A stretch of DNA of 64,000 bases from Vagococcus fluvialis (GTDB lineage Bacteria > Bacillota > Bacilli > Lactobacillales > Vagococcaceae), in contig NZ_QPJV01000001.1 in NCBI RefSeq assembly GCF_003337315.1, positions 62,001 to 126,000 on the forward strand. Direction: 5' to 3'. Shown piece after piece: positions 1 to 8,847 of this stretch. The position numbers were made by a program, and so were the translations under genes. The notes beneath the pieces were generated by a model. It was not told the origin of the DNA and did not search any database. It worked only from the letters and a program-made list of their open reading frames with translations. Within the stretch, counting starts at the first letter, position 1. Each line of letters starts with the position of its first letter.

Positions 1-293
1 AAAATATAGGTGGCATAAGCTGAAATAAAAATATCTTTCTGAATTTCATCAAACATTTTTATTTCCTTTACTCCGTTTAAAAAAGAAAGACCTTCCTCTT
101 TAATATCTGCAATATATAAGGATTTAGTGAATGGCTGTAGTGCTGGTGTTAAAGGATTATTTTTACGGTTAGCTCCTTTAACAAAAAACATCTTCTTACC
201 GTAAGTCTCTGTAAATATTTTAACCAGTTTATCTTTTTCGCGATAATTTTTAGAAAAAATTACCATTCCTTGAACTTCTTCTTGATGTCTCAA
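1..293 (-). CDS. recO: DNA repair protein RecO, N-terminal part (cut by window edge)
   Basis: RecO helps load RecA during RecF-pathway recombinational repair by displacing SSB. Only the first 97 or so codons are present; the gene runs off the left edge. I read a TTG start at 293 because an AAAGGAGG site lies 7 bases upstream and the translation then gives the usual RecO opening: QGMVIFSKNYREKDKL followed by a basic segment (FVKGANRK) typical of the N-terminal OB fold. It follows era on the same strand, the normal Firmicute order. Family assignment rests on this N-terminal signature and on context. Confidence 0.85.
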   Translation of the reverse strand, partial: MRHQEEVQGMVIFSKNYREKDKLVKIFTETYGKKMFFVKGANRKNNPLTPALQPFTKSLYIADIKEEGLSFLNGVKEIKMFDEIQKDIFISAYATYI

Positions 294-367
294 GAGCCAA
301 CCTCCTTTTTTACAAAATAAAATGGCAGACTATTTAGTAAAAGAACTTAATAGCCATACCATCATTA

Positions 368-1273
368 TTAATAATCCATTTCTTTGTAGCCAAAGTTTTG
401 TAAATCTTTGTTTTTGTCGCGCCAGTTCTTTTGAACTTTCACCCATAATTCTAAATATACTTTATTTCCTAAAAGATTTTCAATATCTTTACGGCTCTTA
501 ATACCGATATTTTTCAGCATTTTACCGCCCTTACCGATGATAATCCCTTTTTGACTATCACGCTCAACAACAATTGTTGCCTGAATATGAACTTTATCAA
601 ATTCATCACGTTTCATACTTTCAGTAATAACGGCGATTGAATGGGGAACTTCTTGTTCGGTCATATGTAATATTTTTTCTCTAATTAATTCAGAAACAAT
701 AAAGTACTCAGGATGGTCAGTTACTTGATCATCTGGGTAAAATTGTGGACCTTCTGGTAAGTCACTTGTTAACGTTGATAAAAGTGTATCCACATTGTTT
801 CCTTCTGTAGCAGAGATAGGAACAATTTCTTTAAATTCTAATTCTTTACGGTAGTCATCAATAATAGGTAATAATTGATCTGGATGAATGGTATCAATTT
901 TATTAATCACTAAATAAATAGGTGCTTTTGCATTTTTTAGGCGCTCAATAATAAAGTCATCCCCACGTCCACGAGGTTGGTCCGCACTGACCATAAATAG
1001 AATGGCGTCAACTTCACGTAAAGCGCTATAAGCTGTTTCCACCATAAAGTCTCCTAATTTAGTTTTAGGTTTATGGATTCCAGGAGTATCAATAAAAACG
1101 ATTTGTTCGTTATCAGTTGTGTAAACTCCTTGAATTTTATTTCTTGTTGTTTGAGCTTTGTCACTCATAATAGCTATTTTTTGAGCAACAACACGGTTAA
1201 GTAATGTTGACTTCCCAACATTTGGTCGGCCAATAATGGCTACAAAACCTGATTTAAATCCTTCTTTAAACAT
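368..1273 (-). CDS. era: GTPase Era
   Basis: Era is an essential GTPase that binds the 3' end of 16S rRNA and assists 30S subunit maturation. The 301-residue product has G1 GRPNVGKS at residues 15-22, G3 DTPG at 62-65, an NKID G4 motif, and a C-terminal KH domain with [10 protein letters not shown] longer frame reaches 1309, but the ATG at 1273 has GAGGAG 9 bases upstream and gives the standard Era N-terminus ([13 protein letters not shown]). It is the fifth gene of the phoH-pgpH-ybeY-dgkA-era-recO run. Confidence 0.97.
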   Translation of the reverse strand: MFKEGFKSGFVAIIGRPNVGKSTLLNRVVAQKIAIMSDKAQTTRNKIQGVYTTDNEQIVFIDTPGIHKPKTKLGDFMVETAYSALREVDAILFMVSADQPRGRGDDFIIERLKNAKAPIYLVINKIDTIHPDQLLPIIDDYRKELEFKEIVPISATEGNNVDTLLSTLTSDLPEGPQFYPDDQVTDHPEYFIVSELIREKILHMTEQEVPHSIAVITESMKRDEFDKVHIQATIVVERDSQKGIIIGKGGKMLKNIGIKSRKDIENLLGNKVYLELWVKVQKNWRDKNKDLQNFGYKEMDY

Positions 1274-1287
1274 ATATATTTTCTCCT

Positions 1288-1689
1288 CTAGGCAACAATT
1301 AATTGCCAAATTTTTGGTATAAAGATGATAGCACCTATTAAAAGGGCTAATAAAGCAGCTAGAAGTACGGAACTTGCTGCCATGTCTTTAACCTTTTTTG
1401 CTATTTCATGATACTGATGATTAGTCACTAAATCAACTAAATTTTCAAAAGAAGTATTAATTATTTCAGTAATGAGAACTAGAAAAATAGAAACTAAAAT
1501 AAATAGCCATTCTATAGCACTTATTTTTAGTACAAAAGAAACAATAATCGCTAACACACTAAAAGAAACATGAAAAGCCATGTTTCTTTCTTCTTGTATA
1601 ACTGTTTTTACTCCCATTAAAGCATGGAATAAAGACTCTAAAAAGCGTTTGTTTTTACTGGTATTCTTATCTTTTAAGTCCATAGTCAT
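1288..1689 (-). CDS. dgkA: Diacylglycerol/undecaprenol kinase family membrane protein
   Basis: A 133-residue integral membrane kinase of the DgkA family. In Gram-positives this family mainly phosphorylates undecaprenol, recycling the lipid carrier for cell-wall synthesis. Three hydrophobic segments are visible (about residues 44-60, 62-78 and 103-125), and the conserved motif region [13 protein letters not shown] sits around residues 75-87. Its start overlaps the last codons of ybeY by 23 bases, so the two are translationally coupled. Two ATGs (1689 and 1683) are possible starts; neither has a strong ribosome binding site. The substrate is inferred from the family. Confidence 0.9.
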   Translation of the reverse strand: MTMDLKDKNTSKNKRFLESLFHALMGVKTVIQEERNMAFHVSFSVLAIIVSFVLKISAIEWLFILVSIFLVLITEIINTSFENLVDLVTNHQYHEIAKKVKDMAASSVLLAALLALLIGAIIFIPKIWQLIVA

Positions 1690-2143
1690 CTAATATCTTT
1701 CTTTGTAGGTCAAACATTTCTTTTTCATCTTCTTCATTCATATGATCGTATCCATTTAAATGTAAAAAGCCATGGACAACTAAAAAGCCTAACTCTCTTT
1801 CAAAAGAATGATTAAAATCTGCAGCTTGCTCTGCTATTTTTTCTACAGAAACAAAAATATCACCAATGTTTCTTGGAATATCAAAATCCCCCATCATAAT
1901 AGGAAACTCATCTTCTCCCTCGTCCTCAATAGCAAAACTAATGACATCAGTAGGAGCATCTTTTTCTCTGTACTCTTTGTTTATTTCATGAATTTCTTTG
2001 TTATCCACAAAAACAACTGACATCTCAGTGTCTTCTGATAGCTCTAAGCTATCGTCTTTTGAAGCAAACTCAATAATCTCTAATGTTAGGTTTACTTGTT
2101 CTTCTGTTAAAGATTCAGTTTTATCTAAAAATGTAATATCCAT
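1667..2143 (-). CDS. ybeY: Endoribonuclease YbeY (rRNA maturation)
   Basis: YbeY is a zinc-dependent endoribonuclease involved in 16S rRNA 3'-end processing and ribosome quality control. The 158-residue product carries the signature HGFLHLNGYDH (H-x3-H-x5-H) at about 124-134, whose three histidines bind the metal, preceded by the conserved DVISFAI strand. It starts 2 bases after the pgpH stop and overlaps dgkA, the normal phoH-operon order. Confidence 0.96.
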   Translation of the reverse strand: MDITFLDKTESLTEEQVNLTLEIIEFASKDDSLELSEDTEMSVVFVDNKEIHEINKEYREKDAPTDVISFAIEDEGEDEFPIMMGDFDIPRNIGDIFVSVEKIAEQAADFNHSFERELGFLVVHGFLHLNGYDHMNEEDEKEMFDLQRKILDDYGLKR

Positions 2144-2145
2144 TT

Positions 2146-4344
2146 TTAAAGTTTTCTTCCTTCCTGCTCTTGCTTCATTTTTTCTGCTTCGGATTTCATT
2201 TTCGGATATTTAATACGCGAATGGAACGTACTACATAATCCATCAACAATTGATTTTTCAATAATCGCGATTTCCTTTAAGGTTAAACCTGTATCTACTA
2301 ATTGTCCATCTTCAAGTCTTGAGCGAATTAAATTATGGACAAATTCAGCAATTTTTTCATTTGTCGGATGTCCCATAGCACGAACAGCAGCTTCTGCACT
2401 ATCGGCAATATTAATAACTCCAGCTTCTTTAGATTGAGGTTTTGGACCTGGATATCTAAAACTATCTTCCACTGTATCTGAATTTCTTTCTTGTTCTTTT
2501 ACGTAGAAATATTTCATTAAAGTAGTTCCGTGGTGTTGCTGGCAAACATCAATAACAAATTGAGGCATATCAGCTTCTTCTAACATCTTAACACCCTCAG
2601 TCACATGGCCAAAAATAATTTCTTTACTATCTGATGGTAATAAGAAATTATGTGGATTTTCTGCTCCATCTGGTAAATTTTCTACGAAAAAGTTAGCATG
2701 TTTAATTTTACCAATATCATGATAGTAACAAGCTACTCTTGTTAAAAGTGAACGTCCACCAATCGCAGCTACAGCATTAGCACTAAGACTTGCGACCATC
2801 ATACTATGATGATAGGTTCCAGGAGCTTCTTCTAATAATTTTTTAAGTAAGGGTTGGTTTGGATTACTTAGTTCATTTAAAATAATCACACTATCATCAT
2901 TTATCATTAATTCAATGTAGGGATACAACCCAATTGATAAGATAAATGAGAAAATACCACTAGCAGAAGCGACGAAAAGACTCGTTAATGTTTTACTATC
3001 GCCAAAATCTAAACCTTGATAAGCCGTTAATATGCCAATAAAAAGAATTGGGACAATAATTAATAATAAAAAGGCTGATTTTAATTGTGATTCTAAACGT
3101 TTTTTAACTAAGAAAGTTGCAATACACCCACTAAAAGCATAAAAGAGTGTAATTACAAGTAAGTTAGTTGTTCCTGCTAAGTTATAGAAAATAAAGATAG
3201 AGAAAATGGCTTGGAACATTGCTGATAAAAGTCCCCACTTTCGGCTCATAAACATGGTTAAAACTACAGGAATAAAAGCAGATGGGAATAATAATGCAAC
3301 ATTTCCTAAACTATCTTTTTGGAAAAGATACAACATCTTCATAAAGATAACTGCTGCCATAATAGTCAACGTATAGAAAGTGATACTTTTAACGGCACTG
3401 AAATCTTCGCCTTGAGTCTTAGTAATATAAACCACTAAAATAAGTTGTAAAATTAAAGTGACAATTAAAGCTAGCATTGGGAAAACTGAGGTTGATTGAT
3501 TTGTCAAACCAAGAATTTCAATTTTATCCATTGCTTTTTGTTCGATTTGTTCACCCTCACGAACGATAATCTCACCTTGATAAATCATCACTGGTTGAAC
3601 ATTTTGCTTAGCATTTTGTTTCAACTGTTCAGTTGCTTTTTCATTAAGAACCTCATTAACAACAATACTTTTATCAATTACTGTATTAATAGCACTTCGC
3701 ATGCCAGATGTAATATTTGTATACTGTAGTTCTTCTTTTGCTGATTGTTTTTCAACTTGAAGGTTTGAGTTTCTGATTTTTTTATTCATTATAGACTCTA
3801 CTATAGAAATACTCTCGTCTTTTATTCTTGATAAATCACTCGCCTCATAATTAAACAAGTTCTCATAAAAGGAGTCTGGATAAGATTGAAAATAGGCTAA
3901 ACTATTTTGATTTAACTTTTCAAATTGAGATTTTAACATAGGTAAGCGTTCTTCTGGAGATAAGACACTAACTGATTTCTTATCTTTTGCTGCATTTAAT
4001 TTATCATTATAAATTTTATCTGCTTCAGCGTTTACTTTTTCTACCATTTCAAAAAGGGAAGAAACAAGTTCTACTTGAGTTTTAGCTTTACTTGCGTCAT
4101 AACTATACTCTGGGATAACACTTTCCATGGCAATTTTTTGTTTCTCTTCTGTTTCATTTTTGTTTTCAATTGTTTTATTAGCACGGACTGTTTCCTCTGC
4201 TAATTGTCCAACCTTATAAACTTTTTGTTTTTGAGCGACACTACTTCTCATAACAACAAATAAAATTAATGACATTACTATTAATAAAATAGGAATGTAC
4301 TTCTTCTCTAATAATTCAGGAATCTTTTTTATGTCTAATTTCAT
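2146..4344 (-). CDS. pgpH: Cyclic-di-AMP phosphodiesterase PgpH (7TM-HD)
   Basis: Membrane-anchored HD-domain phosphodiesterase that degrades c-di-AMP to pApA and so affects osmolyte transport and beta-lactam tolerance. The 732-residue product has an N-terminal membrane anchor (about residues 15-32), a large extracytoplasmic 7TMR-HDED-type region rich in charged residues, a cluster of seven hydrophobic helices (about 285-480), then the cytoplasmic HD domain with YYHDIGK (H542, D543) and further histidines (HHG, near 605). Length and architecture match the family. Spacing to phoH is 30 bases and to ybeY 2 bases, indicating one operon. Confidence 0.94.
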   Translation of the reverse strand: MKLDIKKIPELLEKKYIPILLIVMSLILFVVMRSSVAQKQKVYKVGQLAEETVRANKTIENKNETEEKQKIAMESVIPEYSYDASKAKTQVELVSSLFEMVEKVNAEADKIYNDKLNAAKDKKSVSVLSPEERLPMLKSQFEKLNQNSLAYFQSYPDSFYENLFNYEASDLSRIKDESISIVESIMNKKIRNSNLQVEKQSAKEELQYTNITSGMRSAINTVIDKSIVVNEVLNEKATEQLKQNAKQNVQPVMIYQGEIIVREGEQIEQKAMDKIEILGLTNQSTSVFPMLALIVTLILQLILVVYITKTQGEDFSAVKSITFYTLTIMAAVIFMKMLYLFQKDSLGNVALLFPSAFIPVVLTMFMSRKWGLLSAMFQAIFSIFIFYNLAGTTNLLVITLFYAFSGCIATFLVKKRLESQLKSAFLLLIIVPILFIGILTAYQGLDFGDSKTLTSLFVASASGIFSFILSIGLYPYIELMINDDSVIILNELSNPNQPLLKKLLEEAPGTYHHSMMVASLSANAVAAIGGRSLLTRVACYYHDIGKIKHANFFVENLPDGAENPHNFLLPSDSKEIIFGHVTEGVKMLEEADMPQFVIDVCQQHHGTTLMKYFYVKEQERNSDTVEDSFRYPGPKPQSKEAGVINIADSAEAAVRAMGHPTNEKIAEFVHNLIRSRLEDGQLVDTGLTLKEIAIIEKSIVDGLCSTFHSRIKYPKMKSEAEKMKQEQEGRKL

Positions 4345-4374
4345 GTCTGCCCTCCTTATTTCTCAATTTGTAAA

Positions 4375-5334
4375 TTAGTTTTTACTATAAGCGTTAATGA
4401 TATCTGCTACAACAGGATGTCTCACTACGTCTGTTACAGAAAACTCAACAAATTTTATTTTTTGGATGTCTCTTAAAATTGAATTGGCATGGACTAATCC
4501 TGACTCAACTCCGCGAGGTAAGTCAATCTGACTCTGATCTCCATTAATGACCATTTTTGAGCGATTACCTAAACGAGTTAAGAACATTTTCATTTGAGAT
4601 TTAGTTGTATTTTGTGCTTCATCTAAGATAACAAAACATTCTTCTAAAGTTCTCCCTCTCATATAAGCTAAGGGTGCTATTTCGATCACACCACGTTCCA
4701 TTAATCGGTTCGTATGATCCATTCCTAAAATCATGTATAGGGCGTCGTAAATCGGTCTTAGGTAAGGATTTACTTTTTCTTGTAAGTCACCAGGTAAGAA
4801 GCCTAAGCTCTCTCCTGCTTCTACTGCTGGTCTTGTTAAAATTATTTTTTCAACTTCACCATTTTTTAGAGCTGCAACTGCTAAACAAACAGCTAGGAAA
4901 GTTTTCCCTGTTCCAGCTGGTCCCATTCCAAAAACAACATCGTTTTTCTTAATCGCTTCAACATAAGTTTTTTGACCTAAATTTTTCGGTCTAATAGGAT
5001 TACCTTTAGCATCTTTAATAATTGTTTTTTCATATAAAGATAAAAATTTATCTAATTCACCTTTTTTTGCCATTTGAACACTTGTTACAACATCTGTTGT
5101 ACTAATTTTATGGCCTCTTGAAGTCAATTTTTGTAAGTTTTTTAAAATCTCACGAGCGTAGTTAACAAAAAGCTCCTCTCCGCTAATGCGAACAAACTCG
5201 CCTCTACTTGTAATATTTAAATTTAAATAATCTTCAAGTAACTTAATATTTTTATCATGGGCTCCAAAAATTTCATTTACATCCACTTGTTCATCTAATC
5301 TAATATCAATTGAATATTCATCTACAGTTGCCAA
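4375..5334 (-). CDS. phoH: PhoH family ATPase
   Basis: Cytoplasmic PhoH-type P-loop ATPase, a family linked to RNA metabolism whose exact role in Firmicutes is unsettled. The 319-residue product has an N-terminal KH/R3H-like region (about 1-80), Walker A GMGPAGTGKTF at 136-146 and Walker B VILDEAQN. The start is TTG at 5334, preceded by AAAGGAG at 11 bases; no in-frame ATG fits the family N-terminus. An extended -10 (TGGTATTAT on the minus strand, near 5370) lies upstream, after the rpsU terminator, so phoH probably heads its own operon running through recO. Confidence 0.93.
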   Translation of the reverse strand: MATVDEYSIDIRLDEQVDVNEIFGAHDKNIKLLEDYLNLNITSRGEFVRISGEELFVNYAREILKNLQKLTSRGHKISTTDVVTSVQMAKKGELDKFLSLYEKTIIKDAKGNPIRPKNLGQKTYVEAIKKNDVVFGMGPAGTGKTFLAVCLAVAALKNGEVEKIILTRPAVEAGESLGFLPGDLQEKVNPYLRPIYDALYMILGMDHTNRLMERGVIEIAPLAYMRGRTLEECFVILDEAQNTTKSQMKMFLTRLGNRSKMVINGDQSQIDLPRGVESGLVHANSILRDIQKIKFVEFSVTDVVRHPVVADIINAYSKN

Positions 5335-5407
5335 ATAAATTACAGCTCCTTTAATTATCTATCACTCATAAATAATACCATAAATATCGAATATGAAAAA
5401 GAAAAGT

Positions 5408-5452
5408 AAAAAAATAAGCATCAAGTGTAGAAAACTACACTTAATGCTTATT
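5408..5452 (-). terminator. Intrinsic terminator downstream of rpsU
   Basis: An 18-bp stem (5413-5430 with 5435-5452, one G-U pair), a 4-base loop and a run of seven T on the minus strand. It follows the rpsU stop directly and separates rpsU from the phoH operon. Confidence 0.9.
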
Positions 5453-5461
5453 AGATAATAA

Positions 5462-5638
5462 TTAGAATTTTTTACGCTTTCTTGCAGCTTCAGACTTTTT
5501 CTTACGTTTCACACTTGGTTTTTCGTAATACTCACGTTTACGGTACTCTTGTAAAGTACCAGTTTTTGAAACGGAACGTTTAAAGCGACGAAGAGCGTCA
5601 TCTAATGATTCGTTTTTACGAACAACAGTTTTTGACAT
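5462..5638 (-). CDS. rpsU: 30S ribosomal protein S21
   Basis: Small basic 30S protein important for translation initiation. The 58-residue product reads [20 protein letters not shown] and ends in a Lys/Arg-rich tail ([15 protein letters not shown]), as in other Firmicute S21 proteins. The ATG at 5638 is chosen over an upstream ATG because GGAGGGAGGG lies just before it. In related genomes yqeY often sits between rpsU and phoH; here it is absent and a strong terminator fills the gap, so rpsU appears monocistronic. Confidence 0.96.
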   Translation of the reverse strand: MSKTVVRKNESLDDALRRFKRSVSKTGTLQEYRKREYYEKPSVKRKKKSEAARKRKKF

Positions 5639-5710
5639 ATAATTCCCTCCCTCCAAACTTTTGGTAACCGTTTTTCATATATAGTAATAAACAAAAAACC
5701 GTTCTTTAAT

Positions 5711-5739
5711 ATTATAACCAAACACGTTTTTTCAGTCAA
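5711..5739 (-). promoter_or_regulatory. Sigma-A promoter of rpsU
   Basis: TTGACT (5734-5739), a 17-base spacer and TATAAT (5711-5716) on the minus strand, close to consensus. This leaves a leader of about 65 bases before the S21 start codon. Confidence 0.85.
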
Positions 5740-5748
5740 CTATGAGTT

Positions 5749-6183
5749 TCACTTTTTTGAACATTTATTACATTTTCCTAATATTTCGAATCGATGACTC
5801 TCCATTTCAAAATCAGGTAGTTGTTCTTTAAAGAAGTCCATGGGACACATATTAATCTCCCTAGTTGCTCCGCAGCTGGTACAAATAAAGTGATGATGGT
5901 GATGGGTATGGCATTCTGTTACATCACAATGAAATCTAAATTTCTTTTCTCCCATCAATTCAGTTTCTTCCAGTAAACCCATTGAAGTAAAATCTCTTAA
6001 ATTTCTGTAAATGGTGTCATAGCTAATACCTTGATGTTTTTCATTCATAAAGTCAAATACCTCGATAGCGCCGATATATCTGTTTTCTTGAATTAAAAAC
6101 ATGAGAATTTCTTCCCTTTTCTTTGTGTATTTATAACCATTATCTTTAATTATCTCAATAGCACTTGCTAGTTGTTCTTTCAC
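5749..6183 (-). CDS. zur: Zinc-responsive Fur-family repressor Zur
   Basis: Fur-family metalloregulator. The 144-residue product resembles Bacillus Zur: a winged helix (GYKYTKKRE...SYDTIYRNL), then a histidine-rich HTHHHHHFICTSCG segment, a second CPMDFF element and a C-terminal CNKC pair that would form the structural zinc site. I chose GTG at 6183 because GAGGTG stands 6-7 bases upstream and the length matches Bacillus Zur; an upstream GTG at 6210 would lie almost at the predicted transcription start. It is divergent from ppsR. Zur rather than PerR or Fur is inferred from the His-rich and CPMD motifs. Confidence 0.85.
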   Translation of the reverse strand: MKEQLASAIEIIKDNGYKYTKKREEILMFLIQENRYIGAIEVFDFMNEKHQGISYDTIYRNLRDFTSMGLLEETELMGEKKFRFHCDVTECHTHHHHHFICTSCGATREINMCPMDFFKEQLPDFEMESHRFEILGKCNKCSKK

Positions 6184-6203
6184 AGATTTCACCTCACTTA
6201 CTG

Positions 6204-6246
6204 ATTCCACTGTCTCTATTATATGCTATAATAACCTATAAGTAAA
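6204..6246. promoter_or_regulatory. Overlapping divergent promoters for zur and ppsR
   Basis: ATTATA (6218-6223, the minus-strand -10 for zur) and TATAAT (6227-6232, the plus-strand -10 for ppsR) form a perfect mirror-image pair with a 3-base centre. A TTTACT element (6241-6246 read on the minus strand) sits 17 bases from the zur -10. The two polymerase sites overlap. Confidence 0.6.
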
Positions 6247-6270
6247 AAGATTAAGAAGGGAAATAAAGGA

Positions 6271-7101
6271 ATGAATAAAAAAATCCATATGTATATTCTT
6301 TCAGATTCAGCTGGCGAGACAGCTTCAAAGCTTGCTCAAGCAACTATGGCTCAGTATGATCAATCTGATTTAGAAATCCAATTAATCAAACGAACGTTTA
6401 TCTATGAAAAAAGTGATTTATTAGATGCTTTAAAAGAAGCAAAAGAATTAGAAGCTATTGTTTTACAGACTCTTATCTCAGAAGAATTAGTAAAAATTTC
6501 AAATGAGTACTGTCAAAAACATAATTTATTTACAATTGATGCTTTGTCTCCTTTAGTAAATGAAGTTAACAGACGAACTGATATTGAACCTTCAAGAGTT
6601 CCAGGAGCCCTACATTTTCTTAATGAAAACTATTTTGAAAGAATTAATGCAATGGAGTTTGCCGTTAAATATGATGATGGTAAAGACCCACGAGGCTTTT
6701 TAGAAGCTGATATTCTTTTATTAGGTGTTTCAAGAACTTCAAAAACACCTCTTAGTTTATTTTTAGCTAACAAAAACTTAAAAGTAGCAAACTTACCTTT
6801 AATACCTGAAGCTCATATTCCACCTCAAATTTGGGAAGTTGACCCTAAAAAAATTGTCGGTTTAACAAATGATCCTAAAATTTTAAATGCGATTCGAGAA
6901 GAAAGAATGCGTTCTTATGGCTTAAGACCAAATACAGCTTACTCAGATATTGAAAAAATTCGGGAAGAATTAAAATTTGCAGACGATTTATATAAAAAAA
7001 TTGGTTGTTTAATTATTAACGTGGCTCAAAAATCAATTGAAGAAACAGCTTCGATTATTTTAAGTGAATTAGGTCTTGAAGATCATAGTTATTTTAGATA
7101 A
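6271..7101 (+). CDS. ppsR: Pyruvate, phosphate dikinase regulatory protein (DUF299)
   Basis: Bifunctional serine/threonine kinase and phosphorylase that inactivates and reactivates pyruvate phosphate dikinase (or PEP synthase) by ADP-dependent phosphorylation. The 276-residue product opens with MYILSDSAGETASKLA and carries the P-loop-like LLGVSRTSKTPLS near residue 150, both hallmarks of the family. It is transcribed divergently from zur and ends at a strong terminator. No PPDK gene is visible in the window, so its target lies elsewhere or differs. Confidence 0.92.
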   Translation: MNKKIHMYILSDSAGETASKLAQATMAQYDQSDLEIQLIKRTFIYEKSDLLDALKEAKELEAIVLQTLISEELVKISNEYCQKHNLFTIDALSPLVNEVNRRTDIEPSRVPGALHFLNENYFERINAMEFAVKYDDGKDPRGFLEADILLLGVSRTSKTPLSLFLANKNLKVANLPLIPEAHIPPQIWEVDPKKIVGLTNDPKILNAIREERMRSYGLRPNTAYSDIEKIREELKFADDLYKKIGCLIINVAQKSIEETASIILSELGLEDHSYFR

Positions 7102-7135
7102 AAAAGATTGGCTAGAGCTAGCCAATCTTTTTTAT
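7101..7135. terminator. Bidirectional terminator between ppsR and the mutarotase gene
   Basis: GATTGGC (7106-7112) pairs with GCCAATC (7121-7127), flanked by A and T runs on both sides, so it can end both convergent genes. Confidence 0.85.
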
Positions 7136-8004
7136 TTAATTTTAATTGTATATGACGATTTAAAAATGTCACTTGGAGTAATTCGGTTAATACCTAATTT
7201 ATCTTCTATTTTACCAGTAGCATCTAATGTATCAGCAATTCCGTTCCACGGTTCGATACAAACAAATGGAGCTTCAGTTGGATAGGTTGTCCAAATGCCA
7301 ACATAAGGTAAGTCTGTATAAGATAAAGAAACGCAATGGTCTGTTTTATCAGAAAGAATGGAAAAGCTATTCTCACCTTTTGTTTCTAAAATAAAAGCAT
7401 CATTTACAAAAAACTCACGATTTAGTTGAATTGATGTATTTGTTTGAGCTAACGTTTTTTCTTTCAGATTTACATAAGGTCCATCAAGCGGTAATAGAAA
7501 TCTTGATTTTGAAGGAGCGAAATGTAAATAATAATCTTCAAACGTTGTGTCTTGTGTAAGTGGTGTGTTAAAGGCTGGGTGTCCGCCAATACTAAAGAAC
7601 ATTTCATTAGATGTAGTTGTTACTTCATAAGCCACTGTTAAATCTTGCTCTATTAAGCTATAACTAATTTTAAGTTCAAATTCAAAAGGATATTTTTTAA
7701 GTGTCTCTTCATTACTTTTTAATGAAAAAGTCGCTTGGTTATCTTCTTTTGAAATAAGTTCAAAGACCATATCACGAGCAAAACCATGTTGTCCCATCTC
7801 ATAATTTTTACCATTATAAGAATATTGATTGTCTTTTAATTTACCAACAAATGGAAATAAGACAGGTGCGTGTCTTCCCCAATATTTTGGGTCTCCTTGC
7901 CAAATATATTCTAAATTATCTTCTTTTAGTAGAAAACTAGATAACTCAGCACCATGGTGATTAATTGTTACTTGACATAAGTCATTTTCTAAAAAAGTTT
8001 TCAT
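7132..8004 (-). CDS. Aldose 1-epimerase family protein (LacX-like)
   Basis: A 290-residue mutarotase-fold protein resembling LacX and YihR-type aldose epimerases, which interconvert alpha and beta sugar anomers. Visible landmarks are the N-terminal strand DLCQVTINHHGAEL, WQGDPKYWGRHAPVLFPFVG, a conserved GQHGFARD histidine, the SIGGHPAFN histidine and a late glutamate in CIEPWNG. It is preceded by GGAGG at 8 bases. It sits alone between codY and ppsR with no sugar operon beside it, so its substrate is unknown. Confidence 0.85.
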   Translation of the reverse strand: MKTFLENDLCQVTINHHGAELSSFLLKEDNLEYIWQGDPKYWGRHAPVLFPFVGKLKDNQYSYNGKNYEMGQHGFARDMVFELISKEDNQATFSLKSNEETLKKYPFEFELKISYSLIEQDLTVAYEVTTTSNEMFFSIGGHPAFNTPLTQDTTFEDYYLHFAPSKSRFLLPLDGPYVNLKEKTLAQTNTSIQLNREFFVNDAFILETKGENSFSILSDKTDHCVSLSYTDLPYVGIWTTYPTEAPFVCIEPWNGIADTLDATGKIEDKLGINRITPSDIFKSSYTIKIK

Positions 8005-8017
8005 TTCAAATCCTCCG

Positions 8018-8818
8018 TTATATCAGTGTCTCTTTATCTAGTCCTTCTTTGAATAGAGGATTAGTAATTTTAATATACGTTCCCTTCATTCCAAGTGAAC
8101 GAGTTTCAATAATGCCTGCTGATTCTAACTTTCTTAAAGCATTCACAATAACAGAACGAGTAATCCCGATTTCGTCTGCAATAGTTGAGGCGGTTAATCT
8201 ACCTTCTTCTCCACTTAATTCTTCAAAGATTGCTTTAACAGCTTTTAATTCACTATATGATAAAGTACCAATAGCCATTTTTACATTAGATGTATTGCGA
8301 ATGTTTTTTTCAATTTCACTAGATTGTTGATATAAAATTTGCATACCAACTACAGTGGCACTGTATTCAGCTAAAATTAAATCCTCTGTTATAAAGGGTA
8401 GTTCTAAGCGACCTAAAACAATTGTTCCAATACGCTCTCCTGCTCCAAAAATAGGAACGATTGTCGTGTATGTATTTAATTCAGGTGATTGTTCTCTAAG
8501 TTCTACTGGAAAAACAGTCATCTCATCATCAAGACCAATGTTATCCATTGTTTTATCAACAAGAGATAAACGTCTGATATAACTTTTAGGGAATTTTTGA
8601 TTTTTAATCATATCGTTGATACGTTCATTATGAAAATCATGGTGCACTAAATAACCTAAAACAGTTCCCTCTTTATTAATAATATACGCATTACAATCTA
8701 GTACATCACCTAAAATATCAGCCATTTGATTATATGGCAATTCAGACGACAAACTTAATGTATTTTCCCTTTGCAATAATTCATTAATCATTCTTGTTTT
8801 TCTAAGTAACGTGTCCAT
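8018..8818 (-). CDS. codY: Global transcriptional repressor CodY
   Basis: GTP- and branched-chain amino acid-sensing repressor of nutrient-limitation genes. The 266-residue product has an N-terminal GAF domain (about 1-155) that binds isoleucine, leucine and valine, a linker helix, and a winged HTH with TASTIADEIGITRSVIVNALRK (about 205-226). It ends the xerC-hslV-hslU-codY cluster, the conserved Firmicute arrangement. CodY-like boxes appear upstream of this cluster and of the 2-oxo acid dehydrogenase operon in the same window. Confidence 0.97.
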   Translation of the reverse strand: MDTLLRKTRMINELLQRENTLSLSSELPYNQMADILGDVLDCNAYIINKEGTVLGYLVHHDFHNERINDMIKNQKFPKSYIRRLSLVDKTMDNIGLDDEMTVFPVELREQSPELNTYTTIVPIFGAGERIGTIVLGRLELPFITEDLILAEYSATVVGMQILYQQSSEIEKNIRNTSNVKMAIGTLSYSELKAVKAIFEELSGEEGRLTASTIADEIGITRSVIVNALRKLESAGIIETRSLGMKGTYIKITNPLFKEGLDKETLI

Positions 8819-8847
8819 ACTTAACTCCTCCTTGAGTAAAACGACTA

